A stretch of DNA of 64,000 nucleotides from Richelia intracellularis HH01. Its GTDB lineage: Bacteria > Cyanobacteriota > Cyanobacteriia > Cyanobacteriales > Nostocaceae. A model generated the notes under the pieces. The model had not been told where the DNA came from and searched no databases. It saw only the letters and a program-made list of their open reading frames with translations. The position numbers and the translations under genes are program-made. Where the stretch lies: assembly GCF_000350105.1 (NCBI RefSeq), contig NZ_CAIY01000044.1, positions 186,001-250,000 on the forward strand, in the 5' to 3' direction. Of this stretch, positions 21,110 through 30,666 are shown piece by piece. How positions within the stretch are numbered: position 1 is the first letter of the stretch; every line of letters begins with the position of its first letter.

Positions 21110-22630
21110 ATGAGTATTTCAATCAGACCCGACGAAATCAGCAGCATAATCCAACAACAAATCGAGCAATACGATCAAGAAGTCAAAATTGCTAACGTTG
21201 GTACAGTCCTCCAAGTTGGTGATGGTATTGCCCGTATCTATGGCTTGGAAAAAGCTATGGCTGGTGAGCTTTTAGACTTTGAAGATGGGACAGTTGGCAT
21301 TGCTCTCAACTTAGAAGAAGATAATGTGGGCGCAGTGTTAATGGGTGCAGGTCGACAAATTCAAGAAGGTAGTACTGTTACTGCCACTGGAAAAATCGCT
21401 CAGGTTCCTGTAGGTGAGGCTTTGGTTGGACGGGTAGTTGATGCCTTAGGTCGTCCAATTGATGGTAAGGGTGAAATAAAAACTTCAGAAACCCGTTTGA
21501 TTGAGTCGATGGCTCCCGGTATTGTTGCTCGTCGTTCCGTACACGAGCCAATGCAAACGGGAATTACCGCTATTGATGCCATGATTCCTGTGGGTAGAGG
21601 TCAGCGGGAGTTAATTATTGGAGATCGTCAAACTGGTAAAACAGCTATCGCTATTGACACCATCATCAACCAAAAAGAGGAAGATGTAATGTGTGTATAC
21701 GTTGCTATTGGTCAAAAGGCCTCCACTGTGGCAAATGTGGTGCAAACCCTGCAAGATAAGGGCGCTATGGACTACACAATTGTGGTTGCTGCTAATGCCA
21801 GTGATCCTGCTACCTTACAATATTTGTCTCCTTATACTGGTGCTGCTATGGCTGAGTACTTCATGTATAATGGCAAAGCAACCCTAGTAATTTATGATGA
21901 TCTTTCCAAACAGGCTGCAGCTTACCGTCAGATGTCCTTGTTACTACGTCGTCCACCCGGACGTGAAGCCTATCCGGGAGATGTATTTTATCTCCACTCT
22001 CGTTTGTTAGAAAGGGCTGCAAAATTAAGTGATGAATTAAGTGGTGGCAGTATGACCGCTCTGCCTATTATTGAAACCCAGGCAGGTGATGTATCTGCTT
22101 ATATTCCTACCAATGTAATTTCTATTACTGATGGTCAGATTTTCCTCTCTTCTAACTTATTTAATTCTGGCATTCGTCCTGCTATTAACCCTGGTATTTC
22201 CGTATCAAGGGTGGGTTCTGCAGCACAAACCAAGGCAATGAAAAAAGTAGCTGGTAAGTTGAAGCTAGAATTGGCTCAGTTTGATGAGCTGCAAGCATTT
22301 GCTCAATTTGCCTCTGACTTAGATAAAGCTACTCAAGATCAATTAGCCAGGGGTGTTCGACTAAGGGAATTACTTAAACAGCCCCAGAACTCACCGCTTG
22401 CTGTATACGAGCAGGTAGCAATTTTGTATGCGGGTTTAAATGGGTATTTAGATGATGTGGCTGTAGATAAAATTGCTGAATTTGCATCTGGATTTCGGGA
22501 ATACTTGAAAGCTGGTAGTCCTCAGTATACCCAAGGTGTAAAGACTTCAAAAGTTCTAGGCGAAGCAGAAGAAACAGCGTTAAAAAAAGCAATCGACGAG
22601 TACAAGAAAACTTTCTTGGCAACAGCATAA
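21110..22630 (+). CDS. atpA: ATP synthase subunit alpha (F1)
   Basis: A 506-residue alpha subunit, full length. The Walker A loop is GDRQTGKT (171-178), with Walker B in [14 protein letters not shown]. The family signature [17 protein letters not shown] is present. The beta-barrel starts at about residue 25, and the helical domain ends in KKTFLATA. The subunit sits in the F1 hexamer and binds nucleotide at non-catalytic sites. Beta and epsilon are not here; cyanobacteria encode them elsewhere. The gene is less AT-rich than its surroundings, as expected for a highly expressed conserved gene. Confidence 0.98.
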   Translation: MSISIRPDEISSIIQQQIEQYDQEVKIANVGTVLQVGDGIARIYGLEKAMAGELLDFEDGTVGIALNLEEDNVGAVLMGAGRQIQEGSTVTATGKIAQVPVGEALVGRVVDALGRPIDGKGEIKTSETRLIESMAPGIVARRSVHEPMQTGITAIDAMIPVGRGQRELIIGDRQTGKTAIAIDTIINQKEEDVMCVYVAIGQKASTVANVVQTLQDKGAMDYTIVVAANASDPATLQYLSPYTGAAMAEYFMYNGKATLVIYDDLSKQAAAYRQMSLLLRRPPGREAYPGDVFYLHSRLLERAAKLSDELSGGSMTALPIIETQAGDVSAYIPTNVISITDGQIFLSSNLFNSGIRPAINPGISVSRVGSAAQTKAMKKVAGKLKLELAQFDELQAFAQFASDLDKATQDQLARGVRLRELLKQPQNSPLAVYEQVAILYAGLNGYLDDVAVDKIAEFASGFREYLKAGSPQYTQGVKTSKVLGEAEETALKKAIDEYKKTFLATA

Positions 22631-22710
22631 CAGTTTTTTAGATTTTGTGGAAAGTTTGCTCAACGGAGGAAAACCAATGCAACTTTCCAAAAATGGTTTT
22701 GGATTAAGTC

Positions 22711-22753
22711 CAAAATTCTAAATCTAAAATCTAAAAATCTAAAATCTAAAATC
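22711..22753 (+). repeat. Short tandem repeat of AAATCTA units
   Basis: Imperfect tandem copies of AAATCTA/AAAATCTA lie between the alpha and gamma genes, ending 6 nt before the gamma ATG. Short tandem heptamers of this kind are common in Nostocales intergenic DNA. The position leaves little room for a normal ribosome site. Confidence 0.7.
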
Positions 22754-22758
22754 AGACA

Positions 22759-23706
22759 ATGGCAAATCTTAAAGTAATACGTGATCGCATTCAGTCAGTT
22801 AAGAATACGAAGAAAATTACCGAGGCCATGCGCTTGGTGGCAGCAGCTAGAGTGCGCCGTGCCCAGGAGCAAGTCACATCTACCCGCCCTTTTGCTGATC
22901 GCTTAACGCAAGTTTTGTATGGTTTACAAACCCGGTTGCGTTTTGAGGATTCAAATCTACCCCTGCTGAAAAAACGTGAAGTCAAGTCAGTTGGTATTTT
23001 AGTTATCTCTGGTGATCGGGGTTTATGCGGAGGTTATAATACTAACGTTATCAAACATGCAGAAATTCGTGCTCGAGAATTAAAGGCTCAAGGAATCGGT
23101 TACAAGTTTATAATTGTTGGAAGGAAAGCACTCCAGTATTTTCGCCGTCGTGATTATCCCATTGATTCCAGCTATATTGGCTTGGAGCAAATTCCCACTG
23201 CTACGGAAGCCAACAAAATTGCTGATGGGTTATTATCTTCGTTCTTATCTGAAAGTGTAGATAGGATTGAGTTAATTTATACCAAGTTTATTTCTTTGGT
23301 AAATTCTAAACCTGTAATACAAACCCTCTTGCCGTTAGATCCACAAGGTTTAGAAACTCAAGACGACGAAATATTCCGCCTAACAACTCGTGGTGGAGGT
23401 TTTCAAGTGAAACGGGAGAAAGTTAATACAGAAACTCGTTCTTTCCCCAGGGATATGATTTTCGAGCAGAATCCAGTAGATATACTTGATTCTTTATTAC
23501 CCTTATATCTTAGCAATCAATTATTAAGGTCATTGCAGGAGGCAGCAGCTAGTGAGTTAGCTGCGCGGATGACTGCAATGAGCAATGCCAGCGATAATGC
23601 AGCTCAGTTGATTGGTACTTTAACTCTAAGTTACAACAAAGCTAGGCAAGCTGCGATTACTCAAGAGATTCTTGAGGTTGTGGGTGGTGCAGAAGCACTT
23701 AAATAA
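22759..23706 (+). CDS. atpG: ATP synthase subunit gamma (F1)
   Basis: A 315-residue gamma subunit (AtpC in cyanobacterial naming), the rotor shaft. The N-terminal helix is [20 protein letters not shown], and the C-terminal helix holds [21 protein letters not shown], the family signature. An insertion of about 35 residues (around [20 protein letters not shown], 195-230) is the photosynthetic-type regulatory insert; it lacks the paired cysteines of the plant redox switch, as usual in cyanobacteria. It is the last gene of the operon, 128 bp after alpha. Confidence 0.97.
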   Translation: MANLKVIRDRIQSVKNTKKITEAMRLVAAARVRRAQEQVTSTRPFADRLTQVLYGLQTRLRFEDSNLPLLKKREVKSVGILVISGDRGLCGGYNTNVIKHAEIRARELKAQGIGYKFIIVGRKALQYFRRRDYPIDSSYIGLEQIPTATEANKIADGLLSSFLSESVDRIELIYTKFISLVNSKPVIQTLLPLDPQGLETQDDEIFRLTTRGGGFQVKREKVNTETRSFPRDMIFEQNPVDILDSLLPLYLSNQLLRSLQEAAASELAARMTAMSNASDNAAQLIGTLTLSYNKARQAAITQEILEVVGGAEALK

Positions 23707-24338
23707 AACTCTATTGACGGCCACAAATAAGCTAATTGCTGGTATTCATGTGACTGGCGATTAGCTGCTTTGGCAGTTAAGATAGGTAGAAAACAACCAA
23801 TATCAAAAATACAATTATAGGCTAACTATATTGTACTAAGTAAGTTTTAAGTGAATTAATTAGCAGAAGTAAAAAAGTGAAACAATCAAGTTTATATAAA
23901 CTGCTGGTAACACCTTTGCAAATTTTAAATTAGTCCTGTTCGGTTGGTAAATTTTAATGGTCAATAACCTAATATTTGATTGAGTACACTTTATACTCAA
24001 TAGAATTTAAACTTTGTTTGTTCATAAGATGTTTCAGATTAACCAAATTATATAAGATTAGTTGTAGCATGATAGGAGTTTTAACCTGGAAAGGCTACTA
24101 AGTTCTAATTGTATAAATGCAGTGAAAATTATATCCATAGCTCTCTAATATACATAATATTTAAGCTAGATAACAAACTACCCTACTCATCATGTGCAAC
24201 ATACTTATATACCAAGTTACCTAATTAATCATCACCATTACATCAGCTCATAATAGTTTAGGGTTAAAAATAAAAGTTTGCATTTTGTAACACAATTTAG
24301 CCACAATGGACTTTAATATATAGATAAGAGAATTTCAT
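23707..24338. other. Gap of 630 bp between atpG and tmRNA
   Basis: No supported gene. It must hold the 3' end of the atp transcript and the tmRNA promoter; I see no strong hairpin after atpG. Confidence 0.5.
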
Positions 24339-24731
24339 GGGTCCGTACCGGTTTTGACAGGTTGGCGAAATCTACTCTGTGACTCAGGTCGAGAGTGAGT
24401 ATTCTCTCGAAAATAAAATGCTCAAAACAAAAGTAAATGCGAATAATATCGTGTCTTTTGCTCGTAAGCCCGTTGCAGCTATTGCATAGGTAATAAGCCT
24501 CTTATAGGTTCGAGCCTTCATTGTCTGACTCCGTTAACGACTTTGGAGCTAACCCCAACGGATATGCCAATTAGTTATCTCTGGTTAATTAGTTGGTAAG
24601 AAACTTACTAGAGTATCCTGGCGTTCGGGATAATGAACGTTCCCCGCCCTGAGGGTAAAAGGGGCTAAACCTGTGAATGAGCGGGGGGTTAATACCCAGT
24701 CTGGACAGCAGTTCGACTCTGCTCGGATCCA
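24339..24731 (+). ncRNA. ssrA: tmRNA (transfer-messenger RNA)
   Basis: The one-piece cyanobacterial tmRNA, which rescues stalled ribosomes. The 5' end GGGTCCG pairs with CGGATCC at the 3' end (one G-U pair), the T-arm reads GCAGTTCGACTCTGC, and A24731 is the discriminator; CCA is not encoded. The tag frame begins at GCG 24439 and encodes ANNIVSFARKPVAAIA, ending at TAG 24487-24489. The start ANNIV.FARK is the usual cyanobacterial tag, but the end is AIA where most end in VAA or LAA. The interior has the expected pseudoknot regions, including GCGTTCGGGATAATGAACGT. A very strong hairpin follows at once. Confidence 0.96.
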
Positions 24732-24733
24732 CT

Positions 24734-24791
24734 ATATAACTGCACAAAATCCACTTGACACGAATGTCAAGTGGATTTTGTGCAGTTATAT
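24734..24791 (+). terminator. 27-bp perfect hairpin terminating tmRNA
   Basis: Arms at 24734-24760 and 24765-24791 are exact reverse complements with a CGAA tetraloop. It starts 2 nt after the mature tmRNA end. The stem is far longer than a normal intrinsic terminator, and no T-tract follows, so it may act as a processing or stability element as well. Confidence 0.75.
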
Positions 24792-25231
24792 GAGGAAAGT
24801 AATACATTGCACATTACTGCAAGGGTATATCCTATAACAAAGGGATAAATATACATACTGGCCCTAATAAGATGATAGAGTCCGAGCCTATGCATAAATT
24901 ATCATTGAGGCTTTCAAATAAAAATAATTGAGAATAGACTTGTATTCAATTAAAGGCTATATCAATAAAATCGCCATTTTTTCTCGTAGATATTCATCTT
25001 ATTTCCCATTATGAGATGGTATCTTGATCCTAAACAGAGTATTATAGATTAGGTGGTAAATCTCAGTATTATCAATTGTTATAGTTGACTTATCAGCATT
25101 GAAACCATGTATGGGCTCTTGCCACAATAGACCCATACAAAACTTGTCCAGCTGACAGCAAAAGACAAACTTTCCCATTGCTTATTAGGTGCAGATATAA
25201 ATGGAAAAGTTTTTGTTCCGCTCTTCCCATC

Positions 25232-25453
25232 CTACGATGAACCATTCCTGCTTTTTTGTAGCAACGGAGAGGGCAAATTCATATCCCCTATTACCTTTAA
25301 ATCTCCTGCATCACTATCTGCTGCTGTTATGAGTAACATGTTAGGTGATATACAACCTTTTGCATTATTATAATTACAAAAATTATCGCTGCTTTCTGCT
25401 TCCAATACCACAAAGAAACCTTTAGGATTTTGAGATACAGTTGCTAAAATGTT
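25232..25453 (-). pseudogene. Coding-like remnant, unidentified
   Basis: A minus-strand open frame of 74 codons has no fitting start and has protein-like content (for example SQNPKGFFVVLEAESSDNF and NMLLITAADSDAGDLKVIGD). It stops at 25232, and a shifted frame with further plausible sequence (AGQVLYGSIVARAHTWFQC) continues to about 25100. The composition is less AT-rich than the surrounding DNA. I do not recognise the family. Confidence 0.35.
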
Positions 25454-25598
25454 AGATTTAACATTTCAGCAACTGTGTGTGTAGTAAGTATATATAAGGG
25501 TAAATTATTTTGTTTTAAATTTTCTTCTGACTCTTCATTATAAGTATTTTAAGCTGTAAAGACTCCCAGTATTTTTTTCGTGTTGGATGGCAGCTAAA

Positions 25599-25749
25599 CT
25601 AAAGGAGTTTGAATTGACCTTGACCCCTGTTACATGTGTAACCACACCAGCGCTGGAAGTTACCAGGTTCTTCGCATGTCCCAAATAAATGCCCAGGTTT
25701 GACATTTTGTCCTAATTGAGTCTTCTGCCAGGTCCATAGTGTAAAATTT
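25599..25749 (-). pseudogene. Cysteine-containing coding-like remnant
   Basis: A minus-strand stretch of about 50 codons reads NFTLWTWQKTQLGQNVKPGH, then LFGTCEEPGNFQRWCGYTC, and ends at TAG 25599. It has no start codon in frame and three cysteines. It may belong to the same lost gene as the remnant at 25232-25453. Not identified. Confidence 0.3.
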
Positions 25750-25874
25750 ATGCAGTGCCCTAGTCTAATATATTAGTACTATTAGTACCTATAAAGATTG
25801 CATTTCAAGTTTTGAGTAGTTCTCCTCCGGAGGTTGCAAATGCTACCCGTGTGTAAATAGAAATAATAAAATAG

Positions 25875-25910
25875 CAACCCAACTTTATTTTTAAAAATAA
25901 AGTTGGGTTG
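25875..25910. terminator. 36-bp perfect palindrome
   Basis: Two 18-bp arms meet without a spacer (25875-25892 and 25893-25910; core AACCCAACTTTAT). It starts 40 bp past the stop of the repeat-protein gene on the minus strand, so it probably terminates that transcript; the centre would open as an A/T loop. Confidence 0.65.
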
Positions 25911-25950
25911 GATAAGTAAGTACATACATTCAAAAAAATATCAATTGTTA

Positions 25951-26325
25951 TTAGTCTAAGAACCCCATCAATGAATTCGATTCATCTTTCATTTTTACCA
26001 TTATGGGGCGATTACCCATTAAAGAATATTTTTTGGATATTACTAAATCACTAGCTGTTATCGGACGAATTCCAGAAGCAGTAATTTCATCTACGATATT
26101 CATCGTATTTGCAGCTATGGGACGTATACCCATAATATCAATTGTCTCCACTACCTTTAATTCTGAAGACTTGGTAGGGCGAATTGATAAGGCTGACTTT
26201 TGACGGATATCCAGTTTGTTGGATAATTCTGCCTGAACTGGGTTTTGATTTGTTTCCTCAGATTTAGGTTTGTCTATATTTTTGTCTATATTTACTGTTT
26301 TACTTTGGTCATTTTTAACCTCCAC
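25951..26325 (-). CDS. Small protein with four 19-residue RPI repeats
   Basis: A 124-residue protein with no signal peptide or membrane segment. The first 40 residues are charged and look disordered (K, E, N, Q, D). From residue 46 there are four copies of a 19-residue unit starting at 46, 65, 84 and 103: LSIRPT, MGIRPI, SGIRPI and MGNRPI, each followed by a loosely conserved stretch with I/V at mid-unit. The protein ends in a partial unit, MGFLD. I recall similar hypothetical proteins in Nostocales but no function. It has its own ATG with AT-rich upstream DNA and a palindromic terminator. The neighbours (tmRNA, carbonic anhydrase) do not suggest a role. Confidence 0.7.
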   Translation of the reverse strand: MEVKNDQSKTVNIDKNIDKPKSEETNQNPVQAELSNKLDIRQKSALSIRPTKSSELKVVETIDIMGIRPIAANTMNIVDEITASGIRPITASDLVISKKYSLMGNRPIMVKMKDESNSLMGFLD

Positions 26326-26736
26326 TATATTCCCCCCTTTTGCTATAGTTTTTATTTGCTTATTACTGACTAAATTTGACAGTGTTTAATAATAGCCATG
26401 AATATAATATATCTGAATTATTCATTAATTTTTATAACAATTATTTAAGAGTCCTAGAACTTATTTATATTTTAACCTGAGTTTTTCTACTCTAGTTTTC
26501 TATTATTACTAAACTCATGAAATAATTTTCCGCTTTTAGTCAAAAATATTCAAAATTCAAAGGAGAAATAATCAGAAACTAATAACTTTTTCTGAAAGTA
26601 ACCGAAGATTGCTGGGGTCTTTCGTTACCCTGTGCTTACCGTTTTCTTGCAAGAAGTTATTAGCGATCGCATTTTCGGAGGATTTACTACTATTCTAGTG
26701 TTAATCTACAAAACGCATGGATTTGTAAGTAAAACT
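26326..26736. other. Gap of 410 bp holding the carbonic anhydrase promoter region
   Basis: It separates two divergent genes and must hold their promoters. The only HIP1 octamer (GCGATCGC) I found in the window lies here at 26663-26670. The open frame from 26632 into the carbonic anhydrase is an upstream extension and not, in my view, translated. Confidence 0.5.
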
Positions 26737-27537
26737 ATGAATCGAAGGCAATTGTTAAGGTATTTTTGTGTGGTAACGCCAACAATAGCTGCGACTGCAG
26801 CTACTTATAGCTTACAATCCCGGTTATTGGCTGCACACAATGGTAGTAAAGTTCTCTGGGACTATTTTGGTAAAAAAGGGGCAAAGAATTGGGGAAAATT
26901 GTCCCCACAGTTTCTAACTTGTAGATTAGGTCAATCCCAATCTCCAATTAATCTTACATCTGCAATTAGCGCCAGTATACCCAATTTACAATTCAACTAT
27001 AATCCTTCTACTCTAAGAATTTTTAATAATGGTCATACTATCGGTGTCAACTATGATAATGGCAGTATGCTGACGTTAAATGGAGAAACCTACGAACTTA
27101 TACAATTTCATTTCCATCACCCCAGTGAGCATACAGTGGATAATAAATCCTATTCTATGGAGTTACACCTTATACATAAGAGTAAAAGAGGTTTTATTGC
27201 TGTTGTGGGAGTATTCCTTAAACAAGGCAATTACAATCAACTTTTAGAGTCACTTTGGCAGATGATGCCTTATCAAGAAAGTAAGGAGGTAAGATTTCCC
27301 TATATCACCATTAACGCTCAAGACTTGATACCCCAGTCAGAGAGAGTTTACATGTATTATGGCTCTCTAACCACTCCACCATGCTCTGAAAATATATACT
27401 GGATAGTATTTCAAGAACCATTAGAAATCTCTACAGATCAAATTCAGCAATTTGCGGGAATATTTCCTATGAATGCCAGACCTGTTCAGGAATTAAACAG
27501 CCGCTTTTTATTGCAGTCATCTAGTCACCAATATTAA
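26737..27537 (+). CDS. ecaA: Alpha-type carbonic anhydrase (exported)
   Basis: An alpha-class carbonic anhydrase, which interconverts CO2 and bicarbonate, probably in the periplasm. From the ATG at 26737 it has 267 residues. The start MNRRQLLRYF is a twin-arginine-like signal followed by a hydrophobic stretch, so export by Tat is likely. That is why I prefer this start to the one 35 codons upstream. Zinc ligands are in QFHFHHPSEH and MELHLIH. WDYFGKKGAKNWGKL and CRLGQSQSPINL are the family N-terminal motifs, and TTPPCSENIYWIVF is the substrate pocket. It is related to the EcaA enzyme of Anabaena. The zinc-site histidines all look intact. Confidence 0.92.
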   Translation: MNRRQLLRYFCVVTPTIAATAATYSLQSRLLAAHNGSKVLWDYFGKKGAKNWGKLSPQFLTCRLGQSQSPINLTSAISASIPNLQFNYNPSTLRIFNNGHTIGVNYDNGSMLTLNGETYELIQFHFHHPSEHTVDNKSYSMELHLIHKSKRGFIAVVGVFLKQGNYNQLLESLWQMMPYQESKEVRFPYITINAQDLIPQSERVYMYYGSLTTPPCSENIYWIVFQEPLEISTDQIQQFAGIFPMNARPVQELNSRFLLQSSSHQY

Positions 27538-27687
27538 TGATATTTTGGGCTTTCTACTATGGAATTTATGTTTATGTTTGTGTTTGTATAAAACATAAAT
27601 AATATGAATAGACTTAAATATTTGAATTCAGGTCTGTAGATTAAAACACAATAAGCAAAATCAGTTCATGCCATAAATTATTCCTCA

Positions 27688-27792
27688 TCAAGGCTTGGTT
27701 TGTTTCCAAGCAAACAAAGCCCATCCTACTGAAGCAAATACCGCTTTGAAACCTTGTACAATAAGAAACAGCCAAAACCCAGTGTGAAAAAT
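27688..27792 (-). pseudogene. Membrane-protein C-terminal remnant beyond the TRAP gene
   Basis: A minus-strand shred of about 34 codons reads GFWLFLIVQGFKAVFASVGW then ALFAWKQTKP and stops at 27688. It looks like a single membrane helix with a basic tail. It lies just downstream of the TRAP binding-protein gene, where the membrane subunits of a TRAP system might be expected, but the sequence does not clearly match DctQ or DctM. The rest of the gap (27538-27875) shows only a weak, imperfect hairpin at 27692-27721. Confidence 0.3.
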
Positions 27793-27875
27793 TTAAACAC
27801 ATACATTATGGTGTTATCGCAACAAAATATCACTGAGTATGGACTTAATATTGTAAATGTTATATCTAGAGGTAA

Positions 27876-28985
27876 TTATAAACTTAGCTTTTTAGTAGTA
27901 AAGTTTGCAAAACTTAACTCGTTTACTCTATTCCAACGGTAAATTTTATCCCTAAATTCTTTCCACTGTTTATATATTTGCTTGAATTGTGCATCTTTAA
28001 TAGCATTCTCCTCAAATATTTCCAAGGTGGCTTTTTGAGCTGCCTCCATGATCTCTTGACTATAAGCAACTAATTTAGTCCCACCAGCAACTAATCTTGC
28101 TAGTGCTTCCCCATTCAAGGTATCATATTGACTTAGCAGAGTAATATTAGCCTCGTATGTGGCTGTCCTAAATATCTCTTGATATTCTTTTGGCAGATTT
28201 TCCCATTCGTTACGATTTACTAACATATCTAAAGTCGGACCGGGCTCCCACCAACTAGGATAATAAAAAAACGGTGCAGCTCTATTTAAACCCAATTTCT
28301 CATCATCATACGGTCCTACCCACTCTGCAGCATCAATAGCTCCACGTTCTAGGGATAAATAAATCTCGCTTGCGGGCAAAACCTGTATATTCACTCCTAA
28401 ACGAGACATAACTTGACCACCTAGTCCAGGGATGCGCATTTTTAAACCCTTAAGGTCTGCTACTGATTTCACCTCTCTTTTAAACCATCCCCCCATCTGC
28501 GTACCCGTATTACCTGCAGGAAAGTTGATAATATTAAACTGCTCCCTATAAATTTCTCGAATCATTTCTAGACCTCCACCATTGTACAACCAGGCATTTT
28601 GCTGTTGTGCACTTAGGCCAAAAGGAACAGAGGAGGCAAATACTAATGCTAAACTTTTACCAATATAATAGTAACTGGCTGTATGACCACATTGTACTTT
28701 CCCTTGTCTAACAGCATCTAGTACCTGTAATGGTGGAGTTAGCTCCCCTCCTGCATAAGTCTTGATGGTGAAACGTCCACCAGTCATTTCTTTTACGCGT
28801 TTTGCAATTGTTTCTGCACCATTAAAAATGTTTAGGGATATAGGCCAACTTGTTGCCATGCGCCATCTTACAGTTGGTAAACTTGATTTTTTCCCAACAG
28901 TATTTGTCCGACGACTACAAGCTACGGCTGCAGCAGATGTTGCTGTGGCAATCAAACCTTTACTAATAATTTCCCTACGCTTCAT
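27876..28985 (-). CDS. TRAP transporter substrate-binding protein (DctP family)
   Basis: A 369-residue extracytoplasmic binding protein for a TRAP transporter, which imports carboxylates using an ion gradient. The start MKRREIISKGLIATATSAAA ends in a lipobox (AAVACS), so it is an anchored lipoprotein; the RR pair may direct it to Tat. I chose this ATG over one 11 codons upstream because it begins the signal. Family motifs are VRWRMATSWP, LKMRIPGLGGQVMSRLGVNI, SLERGAIDAAEWVGPYDD and the Trp-rich YYPSWWEPGP, close to 2-oxo-acid binding members such as TakP. No DctQ or DctM membrane subunits are in the window, so it may be orphaned or served by distant genes. Confidence 0.88.
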   Translation of the reverse strand: MKRREIISKGLIATATSAAAVACSRRTNTVGKKSSLPTVRWRMATSWPISLNIFNGAETIAKRVKEMTGGRFTIKTYAGGELTPPLQVLDAVRQGKVQCGHTASYYYIGKSLALVFASSVPFGLSAQQQNAWLYNGGGLEMIREIYREQFNIINFPAGNTGTQMGGWFKREVKSVADLKGLKMRIPGLGGQVMSRLGVNIQVLPASEIYLSLERGAIDAAEWVGPYDDEKLGLNRAAPFFYYPSWWEPGPTLDMLVNRNEWENLPKEYQEIFRTATYEANITLLSQYDTLNGEALARLVAGGTKLVAYSQEIMEAAQKATLEIFEENAIKDAQFKQIYKQWKEFRDKIYRWNRVNELSFANFTTKKLSL

Positions 28986-29093
28986 AAGTAATCCGTAAAA
29001 AGTTTCCCGAAGTTGCAACTCTCACATTGTATTATGAATGAGTATACTTAGGGCTAATCAAGAACCGAGGAAAATTTAACATAAGCAAGATTT

Positions 29094-29135
29094 AAAATTC
29101 CTATAGCAGAAAAAGCGTTCTGCTATAGGAATTTT
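29094..29135. terminator. Perfect 18-bp hairpin
   Basis: Arms at 29094-29111 and 29118-29135 are exact reverse complements (core TCCTATAGCAGAA) with a 6-nt loop. A T-run ends the plus strand side. It lies 110 bp upstream of the TRAP gene, so it does not terminate that gene; it may end a lost plus-strand gene or sit in the leader. Confidence 0.55.
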
Positions 29136-30045
29136 TCCAAGTAAATATAAGAAATAATTTTACTTTTGATTATTTTGTTGGCTTGTACACTACCAAAAAC
29201 TAGAAGCATTACGTTGTGTGTATACAGTAATTAATAGTCTTACTGCCAAGGCATAATAATAGAATTATTTAAATTTATCTTATCATTAATGCATCCAATT
29301 ACATCAAATACAAACTGATAACACCCTATTTTACTTAAATAAATAGGGAATATATGTAGACTTTTAATAATTCATATTTTGGTTATCCAAAAATTTCATT
29401 TATCACCTATAAATCTCAAAAAGATGCTTTCTCAATTACAGCTATACCAACTAGCTGGAAATAGTATACTAGTGAGTGCCCTAAATGGTTATCAAATAGG
29501 TCTTAAATACAAAAAGTTTTTGATGTAATTTAAGTAATATCATACTTCCTGATCTGATGGCAGTAATTTGAATAATTCATTTGCTAAGATATATGGAGTT
29601 TATATCATAAAGTTATTATTATATTCCATAATAACCTTAAGCAAATTTTACAAAATTTCGCATATATTTTATCTATGTATAAATATTATTTTATATTCCT
29701 GTATAACAGGTATTATTTGGAATAAAATATATCTTAAATTAAAGTAAAATTACTATTTTAATAGTGCTAAAAAACTCTTAATTATTATTTAGTAAAAATC
29801 ATAGTAAATTTACCAAAATTATAAATAGCATAATTAAATTATGGTGGTATCTAAATTGTTGTTTTGTTTGTTCTCACTGTAATAAAAATACATTGAAATT
29901 TAGAAAAAAATAGCCAAGTAAATCTTGTTCAGAATATTGCCAGATAAAATTTTAGTTATATCCTGCATTATGCAGGATATAACTTTGCTGTATGATTGCA
30001 AGCATAATTTTTCCTAATAATAAAAATCTGTTTACCTAAGTTTAA
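29136..30045. other. Gene-poor gap of 0.9 kb
   Basis: No supported gene; strongly AT-rich. A hairpin at 29954-29984 is listed separately. Confidence 0.55.
29954..29984. repeat. Perfect 15-bp palindrome with 1-nt centre
   Basis: Arms at 29954-29968 and 29970-29984 (core ATATCCTGCAT) are exact reverse complements around T29969. It is far from any intact gene. Confidence 0.5.
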
Positions 30046-30255
30046 AGGGCAGATGATTTATTCAACCATATTAATTATGAATTTCCTAGCCCTATCAGAA
30101 TACCTAATGGCTTATTCCGTGCTATTTGGGATTTTTTGGGTGCTAATACCCTCTTCCTCTTAGCAAATCTTAAAATCACTAGCAATCCATTCATTGATAA
30201 TAATCTATCTGGACTCAGTCTATATGACATAAAAGTTTTGCTAAATCAATATTGA
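30046..30255 (+). pseudogene. Coding-like remnant, unidentified
   Basis: A plus-strand open stretch of about 69 codons begins right after an in-frame stop and has no start codon. It reads ADDLFNHINYEFPSPIRIPN, then GLFRAIWDFLGANTLFLLAN, and ends at TGA 30255. The residue mix looks like real protein in contrast to the surrounding gap. I do not recognise it. It could be the last piece of a decayed gene. About 410 bp of plain AT-rich DNA follow before the heme oxygenase gene. Confidence 0.35.
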
Positions 30256-30666
30256 GTAACATTTTAACTCGAAGATTATGCAACCTAGCTTTTTCTGAAA
30301 CTCCGAAGTTACATCAGTGTGCAGCAGAAAACATTTGTTATTTATAGATAGTATAGAATTCTGCTAATAAAATATCCAAACTTGTTCTTTTTGAGCAGAT
30401 ATTATCTAGATAGTAGCCTTTTATTTTTGAATTATTTAATTTTCTACTCTATTTTATTTACCAACAACTCTAATGAATAAGTGGGTAAGCTCACCCAAAG
30501 AATACATTCAATCTTGTCCTGATACAGAACTACTAAAACTCCTGGTTTTAGTCTCACTCTTAACTATATGCCATGGAGATTAGTTAAATTTTGAAAACTT
30601 AGGTTTATTTGCATTATTATATAACTATAAAATCAGTAAAGAATCAAATAAAATTAAGGACAGAGC

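Larger units (their letters stand above)
24792..25874. other. Gap of 1.1 kb with coding-like shreds
   Basis: No intact gene. Two minus-strand shreds, listed separately, look like remnants of decayed genes. The rest shows nothing. Confidence 0.5.

Noticed and set aside
22711-22753. AAATCTA repeats considered as a regulator array
   Set aside because: Imperfect heptamer tracts of this type are common filler in Nostocales spacers; no evidence of a binding protein.
24589-24807. Minus-strand open frame of 72 codons
   Set aside because: It lies across the tmRNA 3' half and its terminator hairpin, so it is a shadow of RNA structure.
26632-26736. N-terminal extension of the carbonic anhydrase
   Set aside because: The twin-arginine signal starts at 26737; the extra 35 residues are not family-like.
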